The notes beneath the pieces are model-generated. The model was not told the DNA's origin and searched no databases. It saw nothing but the letters and a program-made list of their open reading frames with translations. From positions 186,001 to 250,000 of the forward strand of contig JAWLAO010000002.1 of the NCBI GenBank assembly GCA_041395445.1: 64,000 nt of DNA, written 5' to 3'. Numbering within the stretch: position 1 is the first letter of the stretch; each line of letters opens with the position of its first letter. This stretch comes from Gammaproteobacteria bacterium. GTDB taxonomy: Bacteria; Pseudomonadota; Gammaproteobacteria; Xanthomonadales; Marinicellaceae. The position numbers were made by a program, and so were the translations under genes. Below are positions 24,252-32,535 of this stretch, piece after piece.

Positions 24252-25233
24252 CGCACTATTGGTTGGAATTTTATTGGTTTTGGCAGTTGGCAGTTATTTT
24301 GTATTATCGGATAAGGGAACTGATAATGATACTACCCGGTTGTTAGTTCCTGAACTGCAAGATCAAATCAACGAAATTAACGGAGTTGTTATCAGTAAAA
24401 ATGATAAACAGGTTAGTTTGTCAAAAAAAGATGGAAACTGGGTAGTTGCTGAGCAACAGGGCTTTATTGCTGATGCCAATAATGTGGCAAACCTGCTTTT
24501 GGAACTTCGCAAGATGACGTTGAAGCAAAAGAAAACATCTAATCCTGAAAACTATCACCGTTTACAACTGGATGAAAGTGGCGTGCAAGCAGCTACAAAT
24601 GTTGTTCTAAAAGTTGATGATATACAATTGGTGGAAATTGCGATTGGGAAAAAGTCACAAACAGGAAGAGGAACTTATGTCAGATTAAATTCCGATGAGC
24701 AAACATGGTTAGCGAGTGGTTCACCAAATATCAAGTTGGAAAGCAAGGATTGGATTGTGACAACCATTCTGGATATTGACAGCAGTTTAATAAAATCGGT
24801 GAGTTACAAATCAGAGGATTCAGATTTTAAATTAAGTAAATCATCACCTGATGAAGAAAGTTTTACTTTAGAAAATACTCCCGATGATAAACAAATTAAA
24901 TCTTCAGCGAATTTAAGTGATTATGCAAATGGTTTGCAAAAATTCAGTATCAGCAAAGTGATTGATAAAACAGAATTTGTGAAATCAGACTTGAGTGTTC
25001 AATTTGAAGAGTTTTCCGGAACATATTACACTCTGGAAATGGCTAAAGTTGATGAAGATTATCTTTTGAATCTGAGTCTGGCAAATGCAGAGTCTATTCC
25101 TGAATTTGTCAAAAAACTGCAAAACTGGACTTATGTCATTCCTTCCTATAAGTTTGATGCTTTGAATAAAAAAATTGATGACTTGCTGGAAGATAAAACC
25201 GAAGTCGGTGCAGATGACAATGCAGAAAGCTAG
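24241..25233 (+). CDS. DUF4340 domain protein
   Basis: ATG at 24241 is fixed by AAAGGAGGTCACT just upstream. It overlaps the GldG-like gene by 11 bases. The protein is about 330 residues, with one N-terminal membrane segment (LLVGILLVLAVGSYFVL) and a periplasmic beta-rich region of DUF4340 repeats: INGVVISKNDKQVSLSKKDGNWVV, TWLASGSPNIKLESKDWI and YTLEMAKVDEDYLLNLSL. It is always found with the GldA/F/G set in such clusters, so I infer that it is a subunit or substrate-side partner of that exporter. Confidence 0.85.
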   Translation: MKNNALLVGILLVLAVGSYFVLSDKGTDNDTTRLLVPELQDQINEINGVVISKNDKQVSLSKKDGNWVVAEQQGFIADANNVANLLLELRKMTLKQKKTSNPENYHRLQLDESGVQAATNVVLKVDDIQLVEIAIGKKSQTGRGTYVRLNSDEQTWLASGSPNIKLESKDWIVTTILDIDSSLIKSVSYKSEDSDFKLSKSSPDEESFTLENTPDDKQIKSSANLSDYANGLQKFSISKVIDKTEFVKSDLSVQFEEFSGTYYTLEMAKVDEDYLLNLSLANAESIPEFVKKLQNWTYVIPSYKFDALNKKIDDLLEDKTEVGADDNAES

Positions 25234-25612
25234 TTTATCGAAAATTTCATTTATTATTGCCGCTGTCTATGGAATGACGGCGGTCATTTTGGCTGCAATG
25301 GGTAGTCATTTTTTCAATATCGAAAGAGGTTCCGCTCAGTACTTGTTATTCAACAATGCGGTTATATTTCAGATTTTGCATGCAATTTTATTATTGTGGC
25401 TCAGCACATTTAAAGAACCAACTTTTTGGATTCGCTCTGCAATTGTCAGTCTGTTGACAGGTATTTTGCTATTTTGTGGTGGTTTGTTCATTTTGGTGAT
25501 TATCGGTAAAACGGCTATATCGTGGGTTACTCCAATTGGTGGAAGTTTGTTGATTTTGGCATGGTTAAATTTAAGTATTGTGGGCTTTAAAAACTTTTTT
25601 GAACAAAACTAA
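25214..25612 (+). CDS. DUF423 family membrane protein (YgdD-like)
   Basis: A small inner-membrane protein of about 130 residues with four hydrophobic helices. The family hallmark AAMGSHFF...LFNNAVIFQILHAILLL is present, as is GGSLLILAWLNL at the end. ATG at 25214 or 25220 overlaps the DUF4340 stop by about 20 bases. No function is known for this family. Confidence 0.8.
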   Translation: MTMQKASLSKISFIIAAVYGMTAVILAAMGSHFFNIERGSAQYLLFNNAVIFQILHAILLLWLSTFKEPTFWIRSAIVSLLTGILLFCGGLFILVIIGKTAISWVTPIGGSLLILAWLNLSIVGFKNFFEQN

Positions 25613-25613
25613 T

Positions 25614-25774
25614 GAGGTATATTCATAACTAAAAACGGTGATAATGTAGCTTAAATTGGCTATCTTTTTCTATAAAAATCAATCTGTAGTATGACTAGAG
25701 ATTCAATTTTCATAAAAAAAACCTAGCTCAATTTACTTCTCCATCTCATCCGCCCTTAGTTATGAATATGCCTC
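25614..25774. repeat. MITE-like element with 19-bp terminal inverted repeats
   Basis: The ends at 25614-25632 and 25756-25774 are inverted copies matching at 18 of 19 bases (core ATATTCATAACTAA). They enclose about 120 AT-rich bases with no gene. No target duplication is evident. The right arm lies inside the longest possible reading of hisC and argues for the shorter hisC start. It may be a miniature mobile element or a large regulatory stem. Confidence 0.5.
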
Positions 25775-25863
25775 AAATAGCTTTTGTAATTTCTTCCCAG
25801 AGGTTGCTTTATCAGACAATAAAAGTGACAATAACGGGTTTTGAAAACCTATTAAATCCTGAT

Positions 25864-26979
25864 ATGTTCGATTATAAAACTCTCGCAGTTAAAGGAGTGC
25901 AAAAACTCAGTCCGTATATTCCCGGAAAACCGATTTCCGAACTGGAAAGGGAAATGGGAATCTCCAACATCATCAAACTGGCTTCCAATGAAAACCCTTT
26001 GGGTTCCAGCCCGAAAGCTATTGAAGCTATGCAAAAAGTGATTACGGAAATTGAACTCTATCCGGATGGTAACGGTTTTGAATTGAAAAAAGCCTTATCA
26101 GCCAAGCATAATATTTCAATAGATGGTATCACTTTGGGAAATGGCTCTAATGATGTTTTGGTGTTATTAGCAGAGGCTTTTCTTACGCCCGAACTGAATG
26201 CGGTGTATTCACAATATTGTTTTGCCGTTTATCCGTTAGCAATTCAGGCTGTTGGCGCCACTCATAAACAAATTCCGGCAAAAAGCTGGGATAGCGATTC
26301 GCCGTTAGGACATGATTTGGAGGCAATGTTTGATGCCATTGATGAAAACACACGACTGGTTTTTATTGCGAATCCGAATAATCCAACCGGCAATCATTTA
26401 TCAGAATCCGAGTTGAAAAACTTTATTGCTAAAGTTCCTGAAAATGTGATAGTTGTGGTTGATGAAGCCTATCTGGAATATTCTTCAGATGATGAAATAG
26501 TTGACGCCAGTCTTTGGCTTTCGGAGTTTAACAATTTAGTCGTTACCCGAACATTTTCCAAAGCTTACGGATTAGCCGGTTTGCGTGTGGGTTATGCCTT
26601 GAGCAATCCGGATATTGCTAATGTTTTAAACCGCATTCGTGAGCCGTTTAATGTCAATTCTTTAGCTTTAGCTGCGGCACAAGCCGCGATTGATGATAAG
26701 GATTTCTTGCAAAAATCACTGGTTGAAAACCGTGAAGGCATGCAAATACTGCAACAAACTTGTGAAAAACTGGATTTGCGTTTTGTTCCGTCAAAAGGAA
26801 ATTTCTTGCTTGTTGATTTTGCCCAAGAATCCTCAGGAATTTATATGGAATTGCTTAAACGAGGAATTATCACTCGCCCGGTCGGAAATTATGGATTGCC
26901 TAATTATCTGCGCATCACCATTGGCACCCAAGCGCAAATGCAAAGGCTTGATAAAGCCATGGAAGAAGTTTGTGGCTGA
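25864..26979 (+). CDS. hisC: Histidinol-phosphate aminotransferase
   Basis: A PLP-dependent class II aminotransferase of histidine synthesis, about 371 residues from ATG 25864. It has KLASNENPLGSSPKAIEA, LGNGSNDVL, ANPNNPTGNH, VDEAYLEYS and the PLP lysine in TRTFSKAYGLAGLRVGY. A longer reading from 25762 would add 34 residues unlike any HisC and would run through the inverted repeat, so I reject it. No strong ribosome site is visible at 25864. It overlaps aroA by 8 bases. hisC-aroA-cmk is a common gammaproteobacterial order. Confidence 0.93.
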   Translation: MFDYKTLAVKGVQKLSPYIPGKPISELEREMGISNIIKLASNENPLGSSPKAIEAMQKVITEIELYPDGNGFELKKALSAKHNISIDGITLGNGSNDVLVLLAEAFLTPELNAVYSQYCFAVYPLAIQAVGATHKQIPAKSWDSDSPLGHDLEAMFDAIDENTRLVFIANPNNPTGNHLSESELKNFIAKVPENVIVVVDEAYLEYSSDDEIVDASLWLSEFNNLVVTRTFSKAYGLAGLRVGYALSNPDIANVLNRIREPFNVNSLALAAAQAAIDDKDFLQKSLVENREGMQILQQTCEKLDLRFVPSKGNFLLVDFAQESSGIYMELLKRGIITRPVGNYGLPNYLRITIGTQAQMQRLDKAMEEVCG

Positions 26980-28291
26980 AATTAAAAATACACTGATTTC
27001 AACTCCGCAAAAGAAGTTGGAATTAAATTGTGATGTCGTTGTACCGGGTGATAAATCCATATCTCACCGTTCTATGATTTTAGGTGGATTGGCTGAAGGT
27101 GTGACCGAAGTGAGTGGTTTTCTGGAATCAGCTGATTGCCTATCCACCATGCGAGCGATGCAAAGCATGGGTGTGAAAATTGTCAAAAAAGATGATAAAT
27201 ATTTTGTTCATGGAATCGGGAAAAATGGTTTAAAACCACCAAACTCCGGCAAAATTGATTGTGGCAATTCAGGAACAGGAATGCGTTTGCTTTCAGGTGT
27301 TTTAGCCGCACAAAATTTTGAAAGTGAAATATTAGGTGACAAATCATTAAATTCACGTCCAATGGGACGAATTATAAAACCCTTGGAAATGATGGGAGCA
27401 AAAATTGAACCTGATGAAAATGAAACCGCCCCATTGAAATTTTCACCGATTGAAAAGCTTAAAGCTATCAATTATCAATCGCCGATTGCCAGCGCTCAGG
27501 TGAAATCCTGTATTTTACTTGCCGGTCTTTATGCCGATGGTGAAACAGTGGTTTCAGAACCCAAATTATCCCGAGATCATACCGAAAATATGTTGCAAGG
27601 ATTTGGTTGCAAGTTGAGTGTGGATAAGCAAAATCTAACTGTCAAAATGCAAGGTGGACAAACACTCAAAGCCACTAAAGTTGTTGTTCCGGCAGATATT
27701 TCATCCGCGGCGTTTTTTATGGTTTTGGTATGCTTGTCGGAAAATTCGCAACTCACTTTTAAAAATCTATGTGTAAACCCCAGTCGTTCGGGTGTGATTG
27801 ATATTCTTAAACGAATGGGTGCCGATATTTCTATCGTGAATGAAACAGTGCAGGCAGGCGAATCCATTGCCGATGTGGTCGTCAAATCATCACAACTTCA
27901 TGGTATCGAAATTCCGCATGAATACATCGCTTCAGCAATTGATGAGTTTCCGATTCTGTTTATTGCAGCTGCTCTGGCAAAAGGCGAAACCAAACTCACC
28001 GGAGCGATTGAATTACGTAAAAAATAAAGCGACCGCATCACTGTTATGGCGGATGGTTTAAAAACATTGGGTTGTGATTGTCAAGAACTGGAAGACGGAA
28101 TCATCATTCAAGGCGGAAACTTATCTGGTGGTACTGTTGACTCAGAAGACGACCATCGTTGTGCCATGAGCTTTTTAATCGCCGGACAATTTGCAGAAGG
28201 AAATATCACAGTAAAGAATTGCGAAAACATTATGACATCTTTTCCGAATTTTTTGGAAATTTGTCATAGCCTCAATTTAGAGATAAGATAG
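26972..28291 (+). pseudogene. aroA: EPSP synthase (shikimate pathway), interrupted by in-frame TAA
   Basis: 3-Phosphoshikimate 1-carboxyvinyltransferase of aromatic amino acid synthesis. The likely start is GTG at 26972, overlapping hisC. Motifs include PGDKSISHRSMILG, CGNSGTGMRLLSGVLA, SLNSRPMGRI, ASAQVKSCILLAGL and IDEFPILFIAAALA. At 28025-28027 a TAA replaces the Glu of the strictly conserved LR-x-KESDR motif (here LRKK-stop-SDR). A single G-to-T change accounts for it. The correct sequence continues in the same frame to 28291 (ADGLKTLG, DHRCAMSFLIAG, SFPNF). That Glu is catalytic in the family. I suspect a consensus error; otherwise the cell needs aromatic amino acids from outside. Confidence 0.9.
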
Positions 28292-28485
28292 TAATTTAAT
28301 TCTCAGACTCAAAATATTTGCACTATTTAATAGTGCTCAATGTACAAACAATACTATTGAAAGTTGAAAATTTCTTTTGTAATATATACGAAAATAACAA
28401 ATCCATTAAAATATTAAATTGGGATGTGGTACTGAGGGCCTAAGTTAGTAGGTTTGTTATTACTATTTTTCAAATTATATCACTA
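28292..28485. other. AT-rich gap after aroA, no gene
   Basis: The only structure seen is a 17-base palindrome GCACTATT-T-AATAGTGC at 28320-28336. It has no T run after it, so it is not a standard terminator. Confidence 0.4.
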
Positions 28486-28821
28486 TTAATGAAACTTGAC
28501 CATTACACTTTTGGCACGCCATAATTCTTTTTTCAGCCTTTGGATTTCTTGTTGCTCAGCTGTCATTGCTTGAGTTCCTTGGGGTGTTTTTCCGTGAATT
28601 TCATCAATATATTGCTTTTTCCAGCGACTGACCGCTGTTTGACCAGCACCTGATATATCCATGACTTGCTTGTAGGTATAACCTTCTTCAACCATCAATT
28701 TGGCATAATCACGACGCTGCTCAACCGTAAATGATAATCTTTGTTTCTTTGACATTATCTAACCTCTGTTTTCAGTATTATATAGGCTAAAAATGTGTCC
28801 GAGTTTATTAGACCACTACAA
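28486..28821 (-). mobile_element. IS3-family remnant: truncated OrfA and one terminal repeat
   Basis: A 89-residue helix-turn-helix protein (28755 to 28486) matches IS3-family OrfA: LSFTVEQRRDYAKLMVEEGYTYKQVMDISGAGQTAVSRWKKQY with a leucine-zipper-like QEIQRLKKELWRAK. It is cut off before the usual ILKKA end. Upstream, 28795-28821 reads on the minus strand as TAGTGGTCTAATAAACTCGG, like an IS3 left terminal repeat. OrfB with the DDE catalytic domain and the other end are absent, so the element cannot move by itself. It lies between aroA and cmk, next to a toxin-antitoxin pair. Confidence 0.75.
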
Positions 28822-28925
28822 CATCAATAAAGTTATTATTGAAGTACCACAAGTGATATTTTGTAATGAGTTTGAATAATCGTGGTCTATTTGAAAAGCA
28901 AGGAAGCTCTTATTTATTCTGCAGG

Positions 28926-28981
28926 TTGACATAAGTCATATATTTGCAGATAATGCACATATAACAAATATATGTGAGGTT
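28926..28981 (+). promoter_or_regulatory. Promoter, palindromic operator and ribosome site of vapBC
   Basis: TTGACA at 28926-28931, a 17-base spacer and GATAAT at 28949-28954 make a near-ideal sigma70 promoter. Directly after it, CACATATA-ACAAA-TATATGTG (28956-28976) is a perfect 8-bp inverted repeat over the expected transcription start. That is the usual place for VapB/VapBC autorepression. GAGGT at 28977-28981 is the ribosome site for vapB. Confidence 0.8.
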
Positions 28982-28987
28982 ATCTAT

Positions 28988-29212
28988 ATGGCACAGTTGC
29001 ATTTTTATCTTCCTGATGCTTTGGCAGAAAAATTGAAGAAAAAAGCCGAAGAGTCACATTTATCTGTTTCAAAATATATTGCTGAACTTGCTAGAAAGGA
29101 GTTGGAAAACAAATGGCCTGAGGGGTATTTTGAACTTTTTGGGGCTTGGGAGGGTGAAAAATTGAAAAGACCTAAGCAGTTGTCCTTTGAAAACAGAGAG
29201 TTGTTCGACTGA
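28988..29212 (+). CDS. vapB: Antitoxin of a VapBC-type module
   Basis: A 74-residue protein with a ribbon-helix-helix DNA-binding N-terminus (QLHFYLPDALAEKLKKKAEESHLSVSKYIAELARKEL). A C-terminal tail (YFELFGAWEGEKLKRPKQLSFENRELF) would wrap the toxin. It has its own promoter and palindromic operator, and its stop shares bases with the toxin start (TGATG). It should neutralise the PIN toxin and repress the operon. Confidence 0.85.
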   Translation: MAQLHFYLPDALAEKLKKKAEESHLSVSKYIAELARKELENKWPEGYFELFGAWEGEKLKRPKQLSFENRELFD

Positions 29213-29613
29213 TGTATTTACTTGATACGAATGTGTGTATTCATTTATTGAATCATAGTCACTCATCAATTCATGATAAGTTTATGCAACAATCTCCTTC
29301 TGAACTGGCACTATGTAGTGTTGTGAAAGCAGAACTGATTTTTGGGGCCAGAAACAGTTCTAAAGTGGAGTCAAATTTAAAATTATTGAAAAGTTTTTTT
29401 AAACCCTTAATCAGTCTTCCCTTTGATGATAAAGCAGCAGAAGAATACGGTATTATCCGAGCAGATTTAACTCGACAGGGTAAGATTATTGGTCCTAATG
29501 ATTTAATGATTGCATCCATTGCAAAAGCTTTTGATACTACATTAGTTACGAATAATACGAAAGAATTCTCAAGAATTTCAAATTTAAGAATTGAGGATTG
29601 GCAAGAGCAATGA
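29212..29613 (+). CDS. vapC: PIN-domain ribonuclease toxin
   Basis: The 133-residue PIN domain has its acidic metal-binding residues in place: Asp5 in MYLLDTNVCIHLL, Glu in VVKAELIFGA and Asp in GPNDLMIASIA, then VTNNTKEFSRI. VapC toxins cut tRNA or rRNA at single sites. The targets here are unknown. Its stop codon overlaps the cmk start as ATGA, so the toxin message reads straight into an essential nucleotide-metabolism gene. Confidence 0.9.
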   Translation: MYLLDTNVCIHLLNHSHSSIHDKFMQQSPSELALCSVVKAELIFGARNSSKVESNLKLLKSFFKPLISLPFDDKAAEEYGIIRADLTRQGKIIGPNDLMIASIAKAFDTTLVTNNTKEFSRISNLRIEDWQEQ

Positions 29614-30292
29614 ACGCAAAAAACATACCAGTCATAACCGTCGATGGCCCTTCCGGAGTAGGAAAGGGCACTTTGGCGTCTTTATTATCCAATTATCTGG
29701 GCTGGCATTTGCTGGATAGTGGTGCGATTTATCGAGCGATTGCTTTAAAGGCTCTTAAAACTGAAACAGATCCAATAGATGTTGAAACGCTTGTCAAGTT
29801 GGCCGGAGAACTGGATTTATCGTTTCAATCTATCCCGGGCGAACCTGCTTCAGTATTTCTGGATGGTAAAAATGTCAGCAATGAATTAAGAACAGAAACA
29901 TGTGGTGCTATGGCATCCCAAATTGCTCCAATTGCTGAAGTCAGAGCCGCTTTATTACAACGTCAGAAAGATTTCAGACAAGCTCCCGGTCTGGTTGCTG
30001 ATGGACGCGATATGGGCACTGTTGTCTTCCATGATGCACCAATTAAGTTCTTTTGACCGCAAGTGCCGAAGAAAGGGCGAAAAGACGCTACAAACAGTTG
30101 AAAAACAAAGGGGTTGATGCTAATATCCGCGCTCTTGAAAATGAGATAGCGGCCAGGGATGAAAGGGACAGCAACAGAAAAGTCTCTCCACTAGTGCCGG
30201 CAGAGGATGCAATTATCATTGATACAAGTGATATGAGCATTAATGAAGTTTTTCAGTATTGCCTGAAAATTATCAAAAAAACATCTGAATAA
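29610..30292 (+). pseudogene. cmk: Cytidylate kinase, broken by a one-base deletion
   Basis: (d)CMP kinase of pyrimidine nucleotide synthesis. ATG at 29610 gives MNAKNIPVITVDGPSGVGKGTLASLL, with the P-loop GPSGVGKGT near residue 12, LLDSGAIYRAIAL, and VADGRDMGTVVFHDAPIKFF. The frame ends at 30056 because one T is missing in the run 30051-30054. Adding it gives FFLTASAEERAKRRYKQL and normal C-terminal sequence (RDERDSNRKVSPL) to 30292, about 227 residues in all, the family length. It precedes rpsA as in E. coli. Confidence 0.9.
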
Positions 30293-30365
30293 TCTCTCAA
30301 AGAATTTAAAGTTTAAGTCGTCATCGGCAATGAGCAAATCACAGTCAGATGATGTTTACTAACGA

Positions 30366-30425
30366 GTATTGTGCAAAAACAATACAGAAACCCGATAAGA
30401 CATTAAATATGAAATTTGTCTTATC
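30366..30425 (+). promoter_or_regulatory. Structured leader of rpsA
   Basis: Two hairpins follow each other before the rpsA start: GTATTGT/ACAATAC (30366-30385) and GATAAGACA/TGTCTTATC (30394-30425). GAAAGAG lies between the second hairpin and the ATG at 30443. In gammaproteobacteria the rpsA start region folds into serial hairpins that let S1 control its own translation. I infer the same here. Confidence 0.6.
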
Positions 30426-30442
30426 ATTGAAAGAGCTAATAT

Positions 30443-32107
30443 ATGAGCGAAAATTTTGAACAGCTGCTTGAGTCAGACCTGACTACAAAAAACTTACTTC
30501 CCGGAACTATCATCAAAGGTAAAGTCATTGACATTGAAAATGGCTATGCAGTTATTGATGCGGGTTTGAAATCTGAAGGTGTTATTTCACTGGACGAATT
30601 CAGAAACGATGATGATGAAGTTGATGTTGAAGTGGGTGCTGAAGTTGAAGTAGCACTTGAAAAATACGAAAACGGCTATGGACAAACCATTCTTTCTCGT
30701 GAAAAAGCCAAACGTATGTTGGTATGGGAGCATTTACAAGTTGCTCACGACAATGCAGACATCGTTTTAGGTAAAATTACAGGTAAAGTTCGCGGTGGTT
30801 TTACCGTTGATATGAACGGTGTAAGAGCCTTCTTACCGGGTTCATTGGTTGATGTCCGTCCTGTCAGAGATCCTGGTTACCTCGAAGGTAAAGACTTGGA
30901 ATTCAAAGTTATCAAACTGGATAAACGTCGTAACAATGTCGTTGTTTCACGTCGTGCAGTTGTTGAAACTGAATACTCAGAAGACAGAGATAAATTGCTG
31001 GAAACTCTGGTTGACGGAGCAATTGTTAAAGGGATTGTTAAAAATCTTACTGATTACGGTGCGTTCCTTGATTTGGGTGGAATTGACGGTCTGTTGCATA
31101 TCACTGATATGTCTTGGAAGCGTTTCAATCATCCTTCGGAAGTTGTTGAAATCGGGCAAGAGCTTGAAGTTCGTGTTCTTAAATTCGACAAAGATAAAAA
31201 CCGTGTTTCATTAGGTCTGAAACAATTGGGTGAAGATCCTTGGAAAGATATCGCACGCAGATTGCCTGTTGGTTCACGCATGTTTGGACGTGTGACTAAT
31301 ATCACCGATTACGGTTGTTTTGTTGAGATTGAAGATGGAATCGAAGGTTTGGTTCACGTTTCAGAAATTGACTGGACAAACAAAAACATCAATCCGGCGA
31401 AAGTGGTTCAACCTGGTGATGAAGTTGAAGTTGCTATTCTGGATATCGAAGAAGACAAACGTCGTATCTCATTGGGCATGAAACAATGTAAACCAAATCC
31501 TTGGGATGCGTTTGCAAGTGGTCATGAAAAAGGTGATGTTGTTTCCGGTAAAATCAAATCAATCACTGATTTTGGTATTTTCATCGGTCTTGAAGGCGGA
31601 ATTGATGGTTTGGTTCATTTGTCTGACATTTCATGGAATGAAGCTGATGATGTTGCGATTCGTAAATACAAAAAAGGCGATACTGTAGAAGCCATGTTAT
31701 TGGTAGTTGACTCAGAGCGTGAGCGTATTTCATTGGGCATCAAACAAATGGAACAAGATCCTTTCGGTTCTTATGTTGCAAGTCATCCTAAAGGCAGCCT
31801 TGTTAAAGGTGTTGTTAAGGAAGTGACAGACAAAGCAGCTGTTGTTGAACTGGAAGAAGGTGTTCTGGGACAAATTAAAGCAGCTGATGTTTCTAAAGAC
31901 AGAGTTACTGATGTTTCAGAAATCCTGAAAGAAGGCGATGTAATTGAAGCTAAGTTTGTCGGAATGGACAGACGTAAGAAAGTTTTGACCCTTTCAATCA
32001 AAGCCAAAGAAGCTGATGAAATGAGTCAAGTTCTTAAGGATTATAAGGACGCAAGTTCAGGCACTACAAGCCTGGGTGACTTGTTAAAAGAAAAAATGGA
32101 TCAATAA
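30443..32107 (+). CDS. rpsA: 30S ribosomal protein S1
   Basis: This 554-residue protein has six S1 (OB-fold) RNA-binding repeats. The first two bind the ribosome and the later four bind mRNA. Repeat hallmarks are seen at regular spacing: GYAVIDAGLKSEGVISL, GFTVDMNGVRAFLPGSLVD, YGAFLDLGGIDGLLHITDMSW, YGCFVEIEDGIEGLVHVSEIDW and FGIFIGLEGGIDGLVHLSDISW. The length is normal. It lies between cmk and ihfB, the standard order. Confidence 0.97.
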   Translation: MSENFEQLLESDLTTKNLLPGTIIKGKVIDIENGYAVIDAGLKSEGVISLDEFRNDDDEVDVEVGAEVEVALEKYENGYGQTILSREKAKRMLVWEHLQVAHDNADIVLGKITGKVRGGFTVDMNGVRAFLPGSLVDVRPVRDPGYLEGKDLEFKVIKLDKRRNNVVVSRRAVVETEYSEDRDKLLETLVDGAIVKGIVKNLTDYGAFLDLGGIDGLLHITDMSWKRFNHPSEVVEIGQELEVRVLKFDKDKNRVSLGLKQLGEDPWKDIARRLPVGSRMFGRVTNITDYGCFVEIEDGIEGLVHVSEIDWTNKNINPAKVVQPGDEVEVAILDIEEDKRRISLGMKQCKPNPWDAFASGHEKGDVVSGKIKSITDFGIFIGLEGGIDGLVHLSDISWNEADDVAIRKYKKGDTVEAMLLVVDSERERISLGIKQMEQDPFGSYVASHPKGSLVKGVVKEVTDKAAVVELEEGVLGQIKAADVSKDRVTDVSEILKEGDVIEAKFVGMDRRKKVLTLSIKAKEADEMSQVLKDYKDASSGTTSLGDLLKEKMDQ

Positions 32108-32160
32108 TTGAGATAGATATTACACAAGGTAATTGATATCTGATAAAATTGTGAGCAAGA

Positions 32161-32190
32161 AAGCACCTATTTTTATTTAGGTGCTTTTCT
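32161..32190 (+). terminator. Rho-independent terminator after rpsA
   Basis: A 9-bp stem AAGCACCTA / TAGGTGCTT with an AT loop is followed by a T-rich tail. It ends just before ihfB, which therefore needs its own promoter. Confidence 0.85.
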
Positions 32191-32221
32191 TTTTGTTTTA
32201 TGTGTTTATAATAAGTAAGCT

Positions 32222-32533
32222 ATGAAGAGTATAACCAGATCCGAACTCATTAACATTCTTTGTGATAAATTTGCCGACTCCGGTCTTTTGAAGTCGGATG
32301 TGACTTTGTCCGTAAAAGAATTGGTCAATACCATGAGTTCAGCGATTGCATCCGGTGATCGTATCGAAATAAGAGGGTTTGGAAGTTTTACTCTAAGAGA
32401 AAGAAAACCACGCATGGGTCGCAATCCGAAAACCGGTGAATCCGTCGCTTTGGGTATTAAGTATGCACCTCATTTCAAACCAGGGAAAGATTTAAAAGAA
32501 AGAGTCATGGATTCTATTCAAAATAAGAAGTAA
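32222..32533 (+). CDS. ihfB: Integration host factor beta subunit
   Basis: The 103-residue HU/IHF-family DNA-bending protein starts MKSITRSELINILCDKF. The DNA-inserting arm reads PRMGRNPKTGE, with the IHF-beta style YAPHFKPGKDLKERV after it. The position behind rpsA supports the beta subunit rather than HU. Its partner ihfA is not in the window. Confidence 0.93.
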   Translation: MKSITRSELINILCDKFADSGLLKSDVTLSVKELVNTMSSAIASGDRIEIRGFGSFTLRERKPRMGRNPKTGESVALGIKYAPHFKPGKDLKERVMDSIQNKK

Positions 32534-32535
32534 TT

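Noticed and set aside
25613..25760. tRNA or other RNA gene in the hisC upstream gap
   Set aside because: No cloverleaf arms or T-loop sequence could be found.
25762..25863. N-terminal extension of hisC
   Set aside because: The extra 34 residues match nothing in HisC and pass through the inverted repeat.
28486..28755. OrfA fragment as a host transcription regulator
   Set aside because: The sequence has the IS3 OrfA pattern, with a terminal repeat just upstream.
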